From an uncultured Roseburia sp. (GTDB lineage: Bacteria > Bacillota > Clostridia > Lachnospirales > Lachnospiraceae): a stretch of DNA of 5,981 nt. The position numbers were made by a program, and so were the translations under genes. The notes below the pieces were generated by a model. It had not been told where the DNA came from, did no database searches, and saw only the letters and a list, made by a program, of their open reading frames with translations. This document shows positions 1-5,936 of the stretch, piece after piece (position 1 is the first letter of the stretch; the number at the start of each line of letters is the position of its first letter). The stretch spans positions 1 through 5,981 of the forward strand of contig CAMENQ010000159.1 of the NCBI GenBank assembly GCA_945928585.1. The letters are read 5' to 3'.

Positions 1-1964
1 CACATATTATAATAATGGCAAACAACTTTTACGGAATCAGAAAAAAACAGGTTGAAGAGATAGAACAGCAGAATAAACTTCTTATGCAGGCGAAGGAAGA
101 AGCACAGGCGGCAAATGTAGCAAAAACAAAATTCCTTGCAAATATGTCTCATGAGATAAGAACGCCAATCAATACAGTCCTTGGAATGGATGAGATGATT
201 ATAAGGGAAGCAGAACAAAAGGAGATAGTAGATTACGCTGTAGACATTCAGAATGCAGGTAATACACTTTTAGCCATCATAAACGATATACTTGATTTTT
301 CAAAGATAGAGTCAGGCAAGCTTGAAATAAAAGAAAAAGAATACGATTTTGCCAGTCTTATCCATGATACATCGCTGATGGCAAGCTTTAAGGCAGAGGA
401 GAAAAGCATTGACTTTATTATGTCGGTAGATAATAACCTTCCGTCAAGACTTTACGGAGATGATGCAAGGATACGACAGGTTCTTGATAATCTTCTCACA
501 AATGGAATTAAATATACAAAGGCAGGTTTTGTGCAGCTTGTTGTAAGAGGAGAAAGACATGAAAATAAAGTAAGACTGTATTTTGAAGTAATAGATACAG
601 GAATAGGCATAAAGCAGGAGGATATACCAAGGCTGTTTAATGAATTTGACAGAATAGATGAAACTGCAAACAGAGATGTGGCAGGAACAGGATTAGGACT
701 TAACATTACGTCAGAACTTGTTTCGCTTATGGGTGGAAAGCTGGAGGTGCGTAGCGAATTTGGCAAGGGAACAAATATGTTTTTCACTCTTGAGCAGACT
801 ATAATAAATGAAGAACCGATAGGCAATCTTGAGGAGCGTGTAAGACAGAGAAATCTGAACAAAAATAAAGATAAATACAGACTTGTTTTTGAGGCACCGG
901 AAGCCAATGTACTTGTGGTGGATGACAATGAAATGAACAGGAGAGTATTTAAGAGCCTTCTTAAAAAGACAAAAATAAATGTAGATGAGGCAGATGGCGG
1001 TATACAGTGCCTTGAGATGATTCAGAAAAAGCATTATGATATTATTTTCCTTGACCATATGATGCCTAATATGGACGGTATTCAGACATTCCATGCCATG
1101 GAAACACTGGAAGGTCATCTGTGTAAGGGAACTCCGGTAGTAGTGCTTACGGCAAATGCCGTAGAAGGTGCAAGGGAAATGTACTTAAATGAAGGCTTCG
1201 ATAATTATATGTCAAAGCCTGTAGTGGCAGATAAGCTTGAAAATATGATACAGGAACTGCTTCCTTCGCATATGGTACATATGGTAGAGTTTAACCCTGA
1301 TGAGCAGCTGGAAAGTGTAGAGCTTAAAATGAACACACCAAAGGAAATAAGTGATATTGGACAGATAGATGGAGTTGACCTGGATTATGCCTTTTACAGA
1401 CTGCAGGATTTGGATGTATTAATGACTACCATTCATGAGTTTTACCGTATGGTATATGTGGAGGCGGACAATCTTAAAGAACTGTACGAAAAGTTGGATG
1501 AAGAAGGAAACTTAGAGTTATACAGAATAAAGGTACATGCTATGAAAAGCTCGGCAGCCCTTATAGGAGCCATGCAGTTATCGGGTGTGGCAAAAACACT
1601 TGAATATGCAGCAAGAGATGGAAAAACAGATGTTATAAAGGCTTTGACAGAACCATTCCTTGAAGAATGGAGAGAATATAGGGAAAGGCTTAAGCCAATA
1701 GTGGAAGGCAGTGATGATGAAAAGAAGGGAGAACCTGAGGGTGCAGTTATTGACCCGGATGTTATAAGAGGTCTGTTAAGCGGTATAGATATATCACTGC
1801 AGATAATGGATGTAGACAAGGCGGATGAGCTTATGGAAAAGCTTCAAAGCTATAGATTTACCAGTGATATAGAAGTAGAAATAGATAAACTGTCAGGACT
1901 TGTTGTAAATCTGGAGATAGAAAAAATTACGGAACAGGTAAATAAAATATCGGAGATGCTGTAA
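1..1964 (+). CDS. Hybrid sensor histidine kinase (HisKA-HATPase-REC-HPt), 5' end missing
   Basis: Autophosphorylating hybrid kinase with an internal phosphorelay. The frame is open to the left edge and reads His-Ile-Ile-Ile before the Met at 15, followed by a basic stretch. This looks like the cytoplasmic end of a membrane helix, so the Met at 15 is probably internal and the sensor lies upstream. Counting that Met as 1: a coiled coil at about 8-36; HisKA with FLANMSHEIRTP (phospho-acceptor His46); HATPase_c at about 145-262 with N box Asn163, G1 DTGIGI (194-199), G2 GTGLGL (224-229) and GKGT (250-253); a complete receiver at about 298-415 (Asp303/Asp304, phospho-acceptor Asp347, Thr379, Lys401); and an HPt domain at about 465-560 with HAMKSS (His508). 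A helical tail follows to 649. All catalytic residues appear intact, though the N box has Gly164 where Ala is usual. The signal sensed cannot be told from this window. Role confidence is high; the 5' boundary is unknown. Confidence 0.95.
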   Translation, partial: HIIIMANNFYGIRKKQVEEIEQQNKLLMQAKEEAQAANVAKTKFLANMSHEIRTPINTVLGMDEMIIREAEQKEIVDYAVDIQNAGNTLLAIINDILDFSKIESGKLEIKEKEYDFASLIHDTSLMASFKAEEKSIDFIMSVDNNLPSRLYGDDARIRQVLDNLLTNGIKYTKAGFVQLVVRGERHENKVRLYFEVIDTGIGIKQEDIPRLFNEFDRIDETANRDVAGTGLGLNITSELVSLMGGKLEVRSEFGKGTNMFFTLEQTIINEEPIGNLEERVRQRNLNKNKDKYRLVFEAPEANVLVVDDNEMNRRVFKSLLKKTKINVDEADGGIQCLEMIQKKHYDIIFLDHMMPNMDGIQTFHAMETLEGHLCKGTPVVVLTANAVEGAREMYLNEGFDNYMSKPVVADKLENMIQELLPSHMVHMVEFNPDEQLESVELKMNTPKEISDIGQIDGVDLDYAFYRLQDLDVLMTTIHEFYRMVYVEADNLKELYEKLDEEGNLELYRIKVHAMKSSAALIGAMQLSGVAKTLEYAARDGKTDVIKALTEPFLEEWREYRERLKPIVEGSDDEKKGEPEGAVIDPDVIRGLLSGIDISLQIMDVDKADELMEKLQSYRFTSDIEVEIDKLSGLVVNLEIEKITEQVNKISEML

Positions 1965-1967
1965 AAA

Positions 1968-1991
1968 AAGCGCCGCACGGCAGCGGCGCTT
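1968..1991 (-). terminator. Rho-independent terminator, strong on the minus strand
   Basis: A perfect 9-bp stem, AAGCGCCGC (1968-1976) with GCGGCGCTT (1983-1991), and a 6-base loop. On the minus strand the hairpin is followed directly by seven U residues (complement of 1963-1969), a textbook intrinsic terminator. On the plus strand only two T precede TATAAATT, so it should be weak there although it sits just after the kinase stop codon. It most likely acts as a second stop for transcripts from the minus-strand operon. Confidence 0.75.
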
Positions 1992-1993
1992 AT

Positions 1994-2013
1994 AAATTCG
2001 CATTCGCGAATTT
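1994..2013. repeat. Small perfect inverted repeat (8-bp stem)
   Basis: AAATTCGC (1994-2001) and GCGAATTT (2006-2013) are exact reverse complements separated by ATTC. The hairpin has no T-run after it on either strand (TCGG on the plus side), so it is not a convincing terminator. It could be an RNA 3'-end hairpin, a protein site or part of a dispersed repeat. The rest of 2014-2057 shows nothing recognisable. Confidence 0.5.
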
Positions 2014-2059
2014 TCGGTTTCTTAAATTTAGGTTGTTGCATTAGTGACTTAAGGTTATT

Positions 2060-2110
2060 AAAAAGCGCCGCCCGGTAAGAACATTTAGTTCTTTCCGGGC
2101 GGCACTTTTT
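2060..2110. terminator. Bidirectional Rho-independent terminator between convergent genes
   Basis: A long near-perfect hairpin. AAAAAG (2060-2065) pairs with CTTTTT (2105-2110), the 9-bp GC core 2067-2075 pairs with 2095-2103, and AAGAAC (2077-2082) pairs with GTTCTT (2088-2093) around an ATTTA loop. There is one C/A and one T/T mismatch. A-run and T-run flank the core on opposite sides, so both strands give a GC hairpin followed by five U. It lies between the ends of two converging genes and should stop both the kinase transcript from the left and the operon transcript from the right. Confidence 0.88.
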
Positions 2111-2141
2111 GAGAAAAAGTTTTAATTTTTAGGGGTGGGGA

Positions 2142-4838
2142 TTATATGACGCCTGCCCATGTTGTGATGATGTCCATACATCTGTCTACATCCCACTCTT
2201 CAGCTGCGGATAAAAGCTGCTCAAGGAGCTGCTGTCCAACCTCATCATATCTGTATTTTTTCAGTTCCTTAGTAGCATCCTCCATCATATCCATATCAAG
2301 ATTGTCAAGTGCTTCATTTATGGTATGGAAAATGCGGTGCATATCCTCAGGAATGGCGTCAGTCTTGTCCTCATCAGCTACTTCTTCATCAGGGAACAAT
2401 GGAGCCAGTATATCCTTATAGCTTCTGTATACAGATAACATAGAGTCTGTTGAAAGGTGAATAGTAGCCTTATTTCTTGCATTTCCTGCTTTTTCAAGAT
2501 CAGCGGCCATAACAGATAAATCCATGGCACCGATTTGCTTTGAAGCACTCTTTAATGCATGAACTTCTATGGTGTAAGAAGGCCAGTCCTCCTTTGTTTC
2601 ATACTCCTTTATTAAATCAGCCTTTTTGTCAATGACGTTGTAATAATCCTTAAGTACACTGAAAAACAGCTTTTGGCTGCCAAGAAGTTTAAGCGCAGCG
2701 TCTGTATCAAGACCTTCAATATGTATTTTCTCGGTTTCAGCATTACCCTTTTCATGCTCGGATTTTATATCACGCTCTATAGAAAGGTATTTTTCTATTT
2801 TTTCCGGAGGAAGCCACCTCTTAAGAACTGATGTAATGACTCTAAGTTCTATAGGCTTTGCCACAAAGTCGTTCATACCCTCATTAAGGAACATTTCTTT
2901 TGTACCGTCTACGGCATTTGCAGTAAGGGCAATAATAGGTACATCGTTATACTCATGGTGGAAACGTCTGATGATGTGTGTTGTTTCAACACCATCAAGC
3001 TCAGGCATCATATGATCCATAAAAATCAAATCATAATGTTTTACGGAAATCTTACTTATACAGTCCATACCGCTTGATGCAGTATCTATCTTCATTTTCA
3101 TAGGCTCTAACAAGCCTTCTGCTACAGTAAGATTTATGGCATTATCATCTACGATAAGAATTTCAGCTTCAGGAGCTGTGAATTTAAAATCTTCATCAAC
3201 CGGCAAATCATAAATCTGGTGAATATCTTCATCATTAAATATAGTAGCTATATTAAGGGCATACAAAGGTCGCTTTATAACCTTAAGGTTTGGTATGTCA
3301 TACTTTGGATTGGAATTGAAGTTAACCATAAGTATGGCAGTAATATCAGGGTGGTTTCGTACCCACGATTCTATCTCAGGGTTAAACATAGCGTATTCAA
3401 TAAAGAAATACTGTACATTTTCAATACATAAAAGTGAATCGAAACATTCACTTTTTAATTCAACATACTTAGCGCCAAGACGTTCAACATCCTTTTTAAG
3501 CTGTGCAGCTATAAAGGTATTATCTATTAGACCTGCTGCAATTATTTGTTCTGTTTTCTTTAATTCTATGCTTGGCTTAATATTATGCACCTTCTGAGGA
3601 AAAGAAAATGAAAAAGTACTGCCCTTTCCATATTCACTTTCAACAGAAATATCTCCGTCCATAAGAGTAAGAAGCTGTTTTACTATAGCAAGTCCAAGTC
3701 CTGTTCCTTCGATATTACGGTTTCTCTTACTGTCAAGCTGGTTAAATGAATTGAAGAGTTTAGTCATATCTTCGGATTTAATTCCTATACCTGTATCTTC
3801 AACGGAAAAATTAAGCATTATTTCTGAGTCGGATATGGTCTCGTAGTCTAAAGTCAGTGTGACATGTCCATTGTTAGTGAATTTTATGGCGTTGTTAGTT
3901 ATATTTATAAGTATCTGTTTTATACGTATGCTGTCACCGACAAGCTCATAAGGAACATTTGGATTTATGTCAAATATAAGCTCAATATCCTTATTGGATA
4001 TACGTGTCATAATTGTATTGGCAATATCGTTTACAATAGACATAGGAGCATATTCGGAAACAATAATATCCATTTTTCCTGACTCGATTTTTGAAAAATC
4101 AAGAATATCATTTATAATGGCAAGAAGCGTTTTTCCGGATGCCTTTATCTGGTTTATGTAATCTCTTGCAGCAGGAGTAATATCTTCTCTTAATGCCATC
4201 TCAGCCATACCTATGACAGCATTCATAGGTGTGCGGATTTCATGGCTCATATTTGCAAGAAAGTCTGACTTCATCTGTGCAGCCCTGGCAATTTCCACAT
4301 TAGCCTGCTGCGCCAGATATCCGTGATATCCGATGTTTGAAAGAATGTTTGATATGGTGTAGAGAAAATCAATGCACCTGTCAAGAGTTTCTTCGTCCAG
4401 AATATGTATCTTTCTTACGGCATCTACATATACATCCTGATCAATGTCAAGCTCTTTGGCTATTTCTCTTATACGTTCCTCATCAGGTTTTTCTGTAAGA
4501 ATCTGTCCGCCTACAAAGGTACCTACCATCTGTCCGTTTGCCATAATAGGTGCGGCAAAGTCTATAAGACCTGTATGACATCTGTAGCAGACGGCACTTC
4601 CCTTTGCCAAAGCAAGTTCACCGCCATGCTTGTCACACTGCTCGCATCTGGAAAGGCCAAGAGGTGATTTTTTAGTCAGATTTATACAAAATTCAGATGG
4701 TATTGTAGGAACAGTAACTGCAATACCATTTTCATCGGTGATGCCTGCGTTAATTCCGGTCATACGGCAGAATGCATCCTGTATATGCTGCAGAGTTACC
4801 ACATCGATGAGATCTGTTAATTTTAGTTTATCGTCCAT
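2142..4838 (-). CDS. PocR-domain soluble hybrid histidine kinase (PocR-HisKA-HATPase-pseudoREC-REC-HPt)
   Basis: An 898-residue phosphorelay kinase with no membrane segment, so it should sense a cytoplasmic signal. Residues 5-170 match the PocR ligand-binding family, with Cys24, Cys51, Cys65-x2-Cys68 and Cys84-x2-Cys87. A helix leads to HisKA with FLANMSHEIRTP (His199). HATPase_c at about 295-415 has N box Asn316, G1 DTGIGI (348-353), G2 GTGLGL (378-383) and GKGS (404-407). A degenerate receiver follows at about 428-535: Glu481 sits where the phospho-Asp is expected and KRPL (522-525) is kept. A complete receiver spans about 557-675 (Asp564/Asp565, Asp608, Thr639, Lys661). The HPt domain at about 710-810 has HALKSA (His760), and a helical tail runs to 898. 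The start is the first Met; the next is inside the PocR domain. It is the second gene of an operon, 23 bases after the double-receiver gene, which is its likely phosphate partner. PocR is established as a sensory domain, but the ligand here is unknown. Confidence 0.95.
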   Translation of the reverse strand: MDDKLKLTDLIDVVTLQHIQDAFCRMTGINAGITDENGIAVTVPTIPSEFCINLTKKSPLGLSRCEQCDKHGGELALAKGSAVCYRCHTGLIDFAAPIMANGQMVGTFVGGQILTEKPDEERIREIAKELDIDQDVYVDAVRKIHILDEETLDRCIDFLYTISNILSNIGYHGYLAQQANVEIARAAQMKSDFLANMSHEIRTPMNAVIGMAEMALREDITPAARDYINQIKASGKTLLAIINDILDFSKIESGKMDIIVSEYAPMSIVNDIANTIMTRISNKDIELIFDINPNVPYELVGDSIRIKQILINITNNAIKFTNNGHVTLTLDYETISDSEIMLNFSVEDTGIGIKSEDMTKLFNSFNQLDSKRNRNIEGTGLGLAIVKQLLTLMDGDISVESEYGKGSTFSFSFPQKVHNIKPSIELKKTEQIIAAGLIDNTFIAAQLKKDVERLGAKYVELKSECFDSLLCIENVQYFFIEYAMFNPEIESWVRNHPDITAILMVNFNSNPKYDIPNLKVIKRPLYALNIATIFNDEDIHQIYDLPVDEDFKFTAPEAEILIVDDNAINLTVAEGLLEPMKMKIDTASSGMDCISKISVKHYDLIFMDHMMPELDGVETTHIIRRFHHEYNDVPIIALTANAVDGTKEMFLNEGMNDFVAKPIELRVITSVLKRWLPPEKIEKYLSIERDIKSEHEKGNAETEKIHIEGLDTDAALKLLGSQKLFFSVLKDYYNVIDKKADLIKEYETKEDWPSYTIEVHALKSASKQIGAMDLSVMAADLEKAGNARNKATIHLSTDSMLSVYRSYKDILAPLFPDEEVADEDKTDAIPEDMHRIFHTINEALDNLDMDMMEDATKELKKYRYDEVGQQLLEQLLSAAEEWDVDRCMDIITTWAGVI

Positions 4839-4850
4839 TTATAGCTGTTT

Positions 4851-4856
4851 CCCTCC
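4851..4856 (-). promoter_or_regulatory. Ribosome binding site of the PocR kinase
   Basis: GGAGGG on the minus strand lies 12 bases before the ATG at 4838, with spacer AAACAGCTATAA. The match is strong but the spacing is longer than the usual 5-9 bases, which could lower translation relative to the upstream gene. No better start codon with closer spacing is visible. Confidence 0.7.
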
Positions 4857-4861
4857 GTAAA

Positions 4862-5641
4862 TTATATAAATTCCTGTATGGTTTCAATAAGCTTCTGATG
4901 GTCAATAGGCTTAAGAAGATAACCCTGTGGCTTCAAAGACAGGGCACTTTGGATTTTATCACGTTCTGTGACACCTGTAAGAAAAAGCACGGGAATATCT
5001 GCAAGCTTATTATTTTCACGAATCTTTGTCAGAACAGCAGGACCGTTTTCATCAGGCATTTCATAGTCAAGAAGAATAAGGTCAATCTCTTTTGTTTCAA
5101 GAAATTTGAGAGCCAGCTTTCCGTTAAGTGCTGTAGCAACGTCATATGTATCGTGAAGCTGTTCCTTGATGGATTTAAGCATACGGATATCATCATCAAT
5201 GACAAGTATATGTTTTCTTTTATTAGCCTCTGCTTCAAGACGAAGCCGTTCCATAGTTTCTTCAAACTTAATGCGCCTTTGTTCAAGAAAACTAAACAGA
5301 CCATCCTGTATGGCAGTGACTGTAAGGGGCCTTTTTAAAACAAGATCTGCAGTGTTTATGGCAATTCTTATAAATTCGTCACATTCATCAGCATCACCTA
5401 CGATAATAATAGGCAGTTCTCCATGACTTTTTTGCTTTATGGCAACCATCTGGGATATATTTTCACGTGACTCATTGTTCAGACAGTAAACAAGAGCATC
5501 GGGCTTAACATATTTTGCATGGTTGCGGATGTCCTCGTATCTGAGAGATGTGGTAAAACAGTCAAAGGCTGAGTCCATGTTCAGGAAGAACTCATCAATT
5601 ATAGTCCTGTTTCCACCTGTAAGCAGTATTTTATATTTCAT
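4862..5641 (-). CDS. Double-receiver response regulator without output domain
   Basis: A 259-residue protein built from two receiver-like domains. Residues 1-110 have the receiver fold pattern (MKYKILLTGG, then an LVYCLNN strand), but lack the acidic pair and have Cys43 or a neighbour where the phospho-Asp should be. They keep Lys93 in an LKRPL motif. A charged coiled-coil linker (about 110-137) leads to a complete receiver: HILVIDDD (Asp149/Asp150), phospho-acceptor Asp192 in LLDYEMP, Thr222 in LTG, and Lys244 in LLKPID. No DNA-binding, GGDEF, HD-GYP or other effector domain follows; the protein ends right after the receiver. An in-frame ATG at 5668 would add nine residues, but GGAGG lies six bases before the ATG at 5641 and nothing similar precedes 5668, so I chose 5641. 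It is the first gene of an operon with the PocR kinase, whose HPt domain probably phosphorylates Asp192 (inference). Confidence 0.92.
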   Translation of the reverse strand: MKYKILLTGGNRTIIDEFFLNMDSAFDCFTTSLRYEDIRNHAKYVKPDALVYCLNNESRENISQMVAIKQKSHGELPIIIVGDADECDEFIRIAINTADLVLKRPLTVTAIQDGLFSFLEQRRIKFEETMERLRLEAEANKRKHILVIDDDIRMLKSIKEQLHDTYDVATALNGKLALKFLETKEIDLILLDYEMPDENGPAVLTKIRENNKLADIPVLFLTGVTERDKIQSALSLKPQGYLLKPIDHQKLIETIQEFI

Positions 5642-5647
5642 ATAAGT

Positions 5648-5652
5648 CCTCC
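5648..5652 (-). promoter_or_regulatory. Ribosome binding site deciding the double-receiver start
   Basis: GGAGG on the minus strand, six bases (ACTTAT) before the ATG at 5641. This is ideal spacing and sets the start at 5641, not at the in-frame ATG at 5668. The -10-like boxes at 5677-5687 also leave almost no leader for the earlier start. Confidence 0.85.
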
Positions 5653-5676
5653 GATCGTTAAAATTCACTTAATATA

Positions 5677-5710
5677 ATTATATTATAAACAATAATTAGA
5701 AAATATGCAC
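5677..5710 (-). promoter_or_regulatory. Possible sigma-A promoter of the minus-strand operon
   Basis: Two overlapping perfect TATAAT boxes on the minus strand (5687-5682 and 5682-5677) precede the double-receiver gene and would give a leader of about 30 bases. No good -35 is seen: 17 bases upstream of the first box is GTGCAT, a poor match to TTGACA. The surrounding sequence is very AT-rich, so chance matches are likely. No operator was recognised. Confidence 0.4.
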
Positions 5711-5728
5711 TAATTTTTTGAAAAAAAC

Positions 5729-5757
5729 TGTAAAAAATATATTTTTTATGATATAAT
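5729..5757 (+). promoter_or_regulatory. Possible extended -10 promoter towards the thioredoxin gene
   Basis: TGATATAAT (5749-5757) is a perfect TATAAT with the TGn extended -10 motif. TGTAAA (5729-5734), 17 bases upstream, is a weak -35. Transcription would begin near 5764 and give a leader of about 170 bases that contains the repeat block. A second TATAAT at 5833-5838 lacks the TG and is a weaker alternative. Confidence 0.45.
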
Positions 5758-5870
5758 GAGCGCAAGCGAGCTTGGGAGAGCGAAGCTCTCACGGGGCGAG
5801 TGGCAAATGTCGATCGTAAGCATAGCTTACGATATAATGAGCCTTGCGGCAATGTGTGCTTGCGGACATC
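5750..5870. repeat. Structured repeat block in the intergenic leader
   Basis: A GC-richer island in AT-rich flanks. GATATAATGAGC occurs twice as an exact 12-base direct repeat (5750-5761 and 5831-5842), and CTTGCGG occurs twice (5843-5849 and 5859-5865). Two perfect hairpins lie inside: GAGAGC-GAA-GCTCTC (5776-5790) and ATCGTAAGC-ATA-GCTTACGAT (5813-5833). CGCAAGC (5761-5767) can pair with GCTTGCG (5858-5864) to close the block. None of the hairpins is followed by a U-run, so these are not terminators. The base composition and repeat structure suggest a dispersed intergenic element of the host genome or a folded 5' leader; I do not recognise a named RNA family. A 48-codon frame (5756-5902, plus strand) crosses the block without a ribosome binding site. 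Confidence 0.6.
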
Positions 5871-5924
5871 GAGTATATTTTCAGGTATTTTGGAAAAAAT
5901 AAAGAAAAATTTTTATATATGAAA

Positions 5925-5931
5925 AGAGGAG
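5925..5931 (+). promoter_or_regulatory. Ribosome binding site of the thioredoxin gene
   Basis: AGAGGAG lies five bases (ATAAA) before the ATG at 5937. The match is strong and the spacing short but normal, supporting 5937 as the true start. Confidence 0.85.
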
Positions 5932-5936
5932 ATAAA

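Noticed and set aside
452..1118. Open frames of 135 and 158 codons on the minus strand inside the first kinase gene
   Set aside because: They lie wholly antisense to conserved kinase and receiver domains, overlap each other, have no ribosome binding site, and their translations are low-complexity.
1442..2041. Minus-strand open frames over the HPt end of the first kinase and the intergenic gap
   Set aside because: Antisense to the HPt domain and tail; the later one runs through the terminator hairpin at 1968-1991, which would not be inside a real gene.
3219..4667. Several plus-strand open frames of 64-100 codons inside the PocR kinase gene
   Set aside because: All are antisense to well-conserved domains of the kinase, with biased, non-protein-like composition and no start signals.
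4898..5426. Plus-strand open frames of 86 and 146 codons over the double-receiver gene
   Set aside because: Antisense to the receiver motifs (IDDD, LLDYEMP, LLKPID), so the minus-strand gene explains the open reading.
5641..5668. Earlier start of the double-receiver gene at the in-frame ATG at 5668
   Set aside because: No ribosome binding site precedes it, the extra nine residues are unlike a receiver N-terminus, and the ATG at 5641 has GGAGG at ideal spacing.
5750..5842. The two 12-base direct repeats as a minimal CRISPR array or attachment sites
   Set aside because: Only two short copies with an 81-base gap that itself contains hairpins; no cas, integrase or transposase gene is in the window.
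5658..5852. 64-codon minus-strand open frame from the repeat block to the operon leader
   Set aside because: It crosses both proposed promoters and inverted repeats, has no ribosome binding site, and its second half is low-complexity AT-rich sequence.
5890..5919. TTGGAA and TATATA with an 18-base spacer as a promoter for the thioredoxin gene
   Set aside because: Transcription would start at about 5926, inside the ribosome binding site, so the transcript could not be translated normally.
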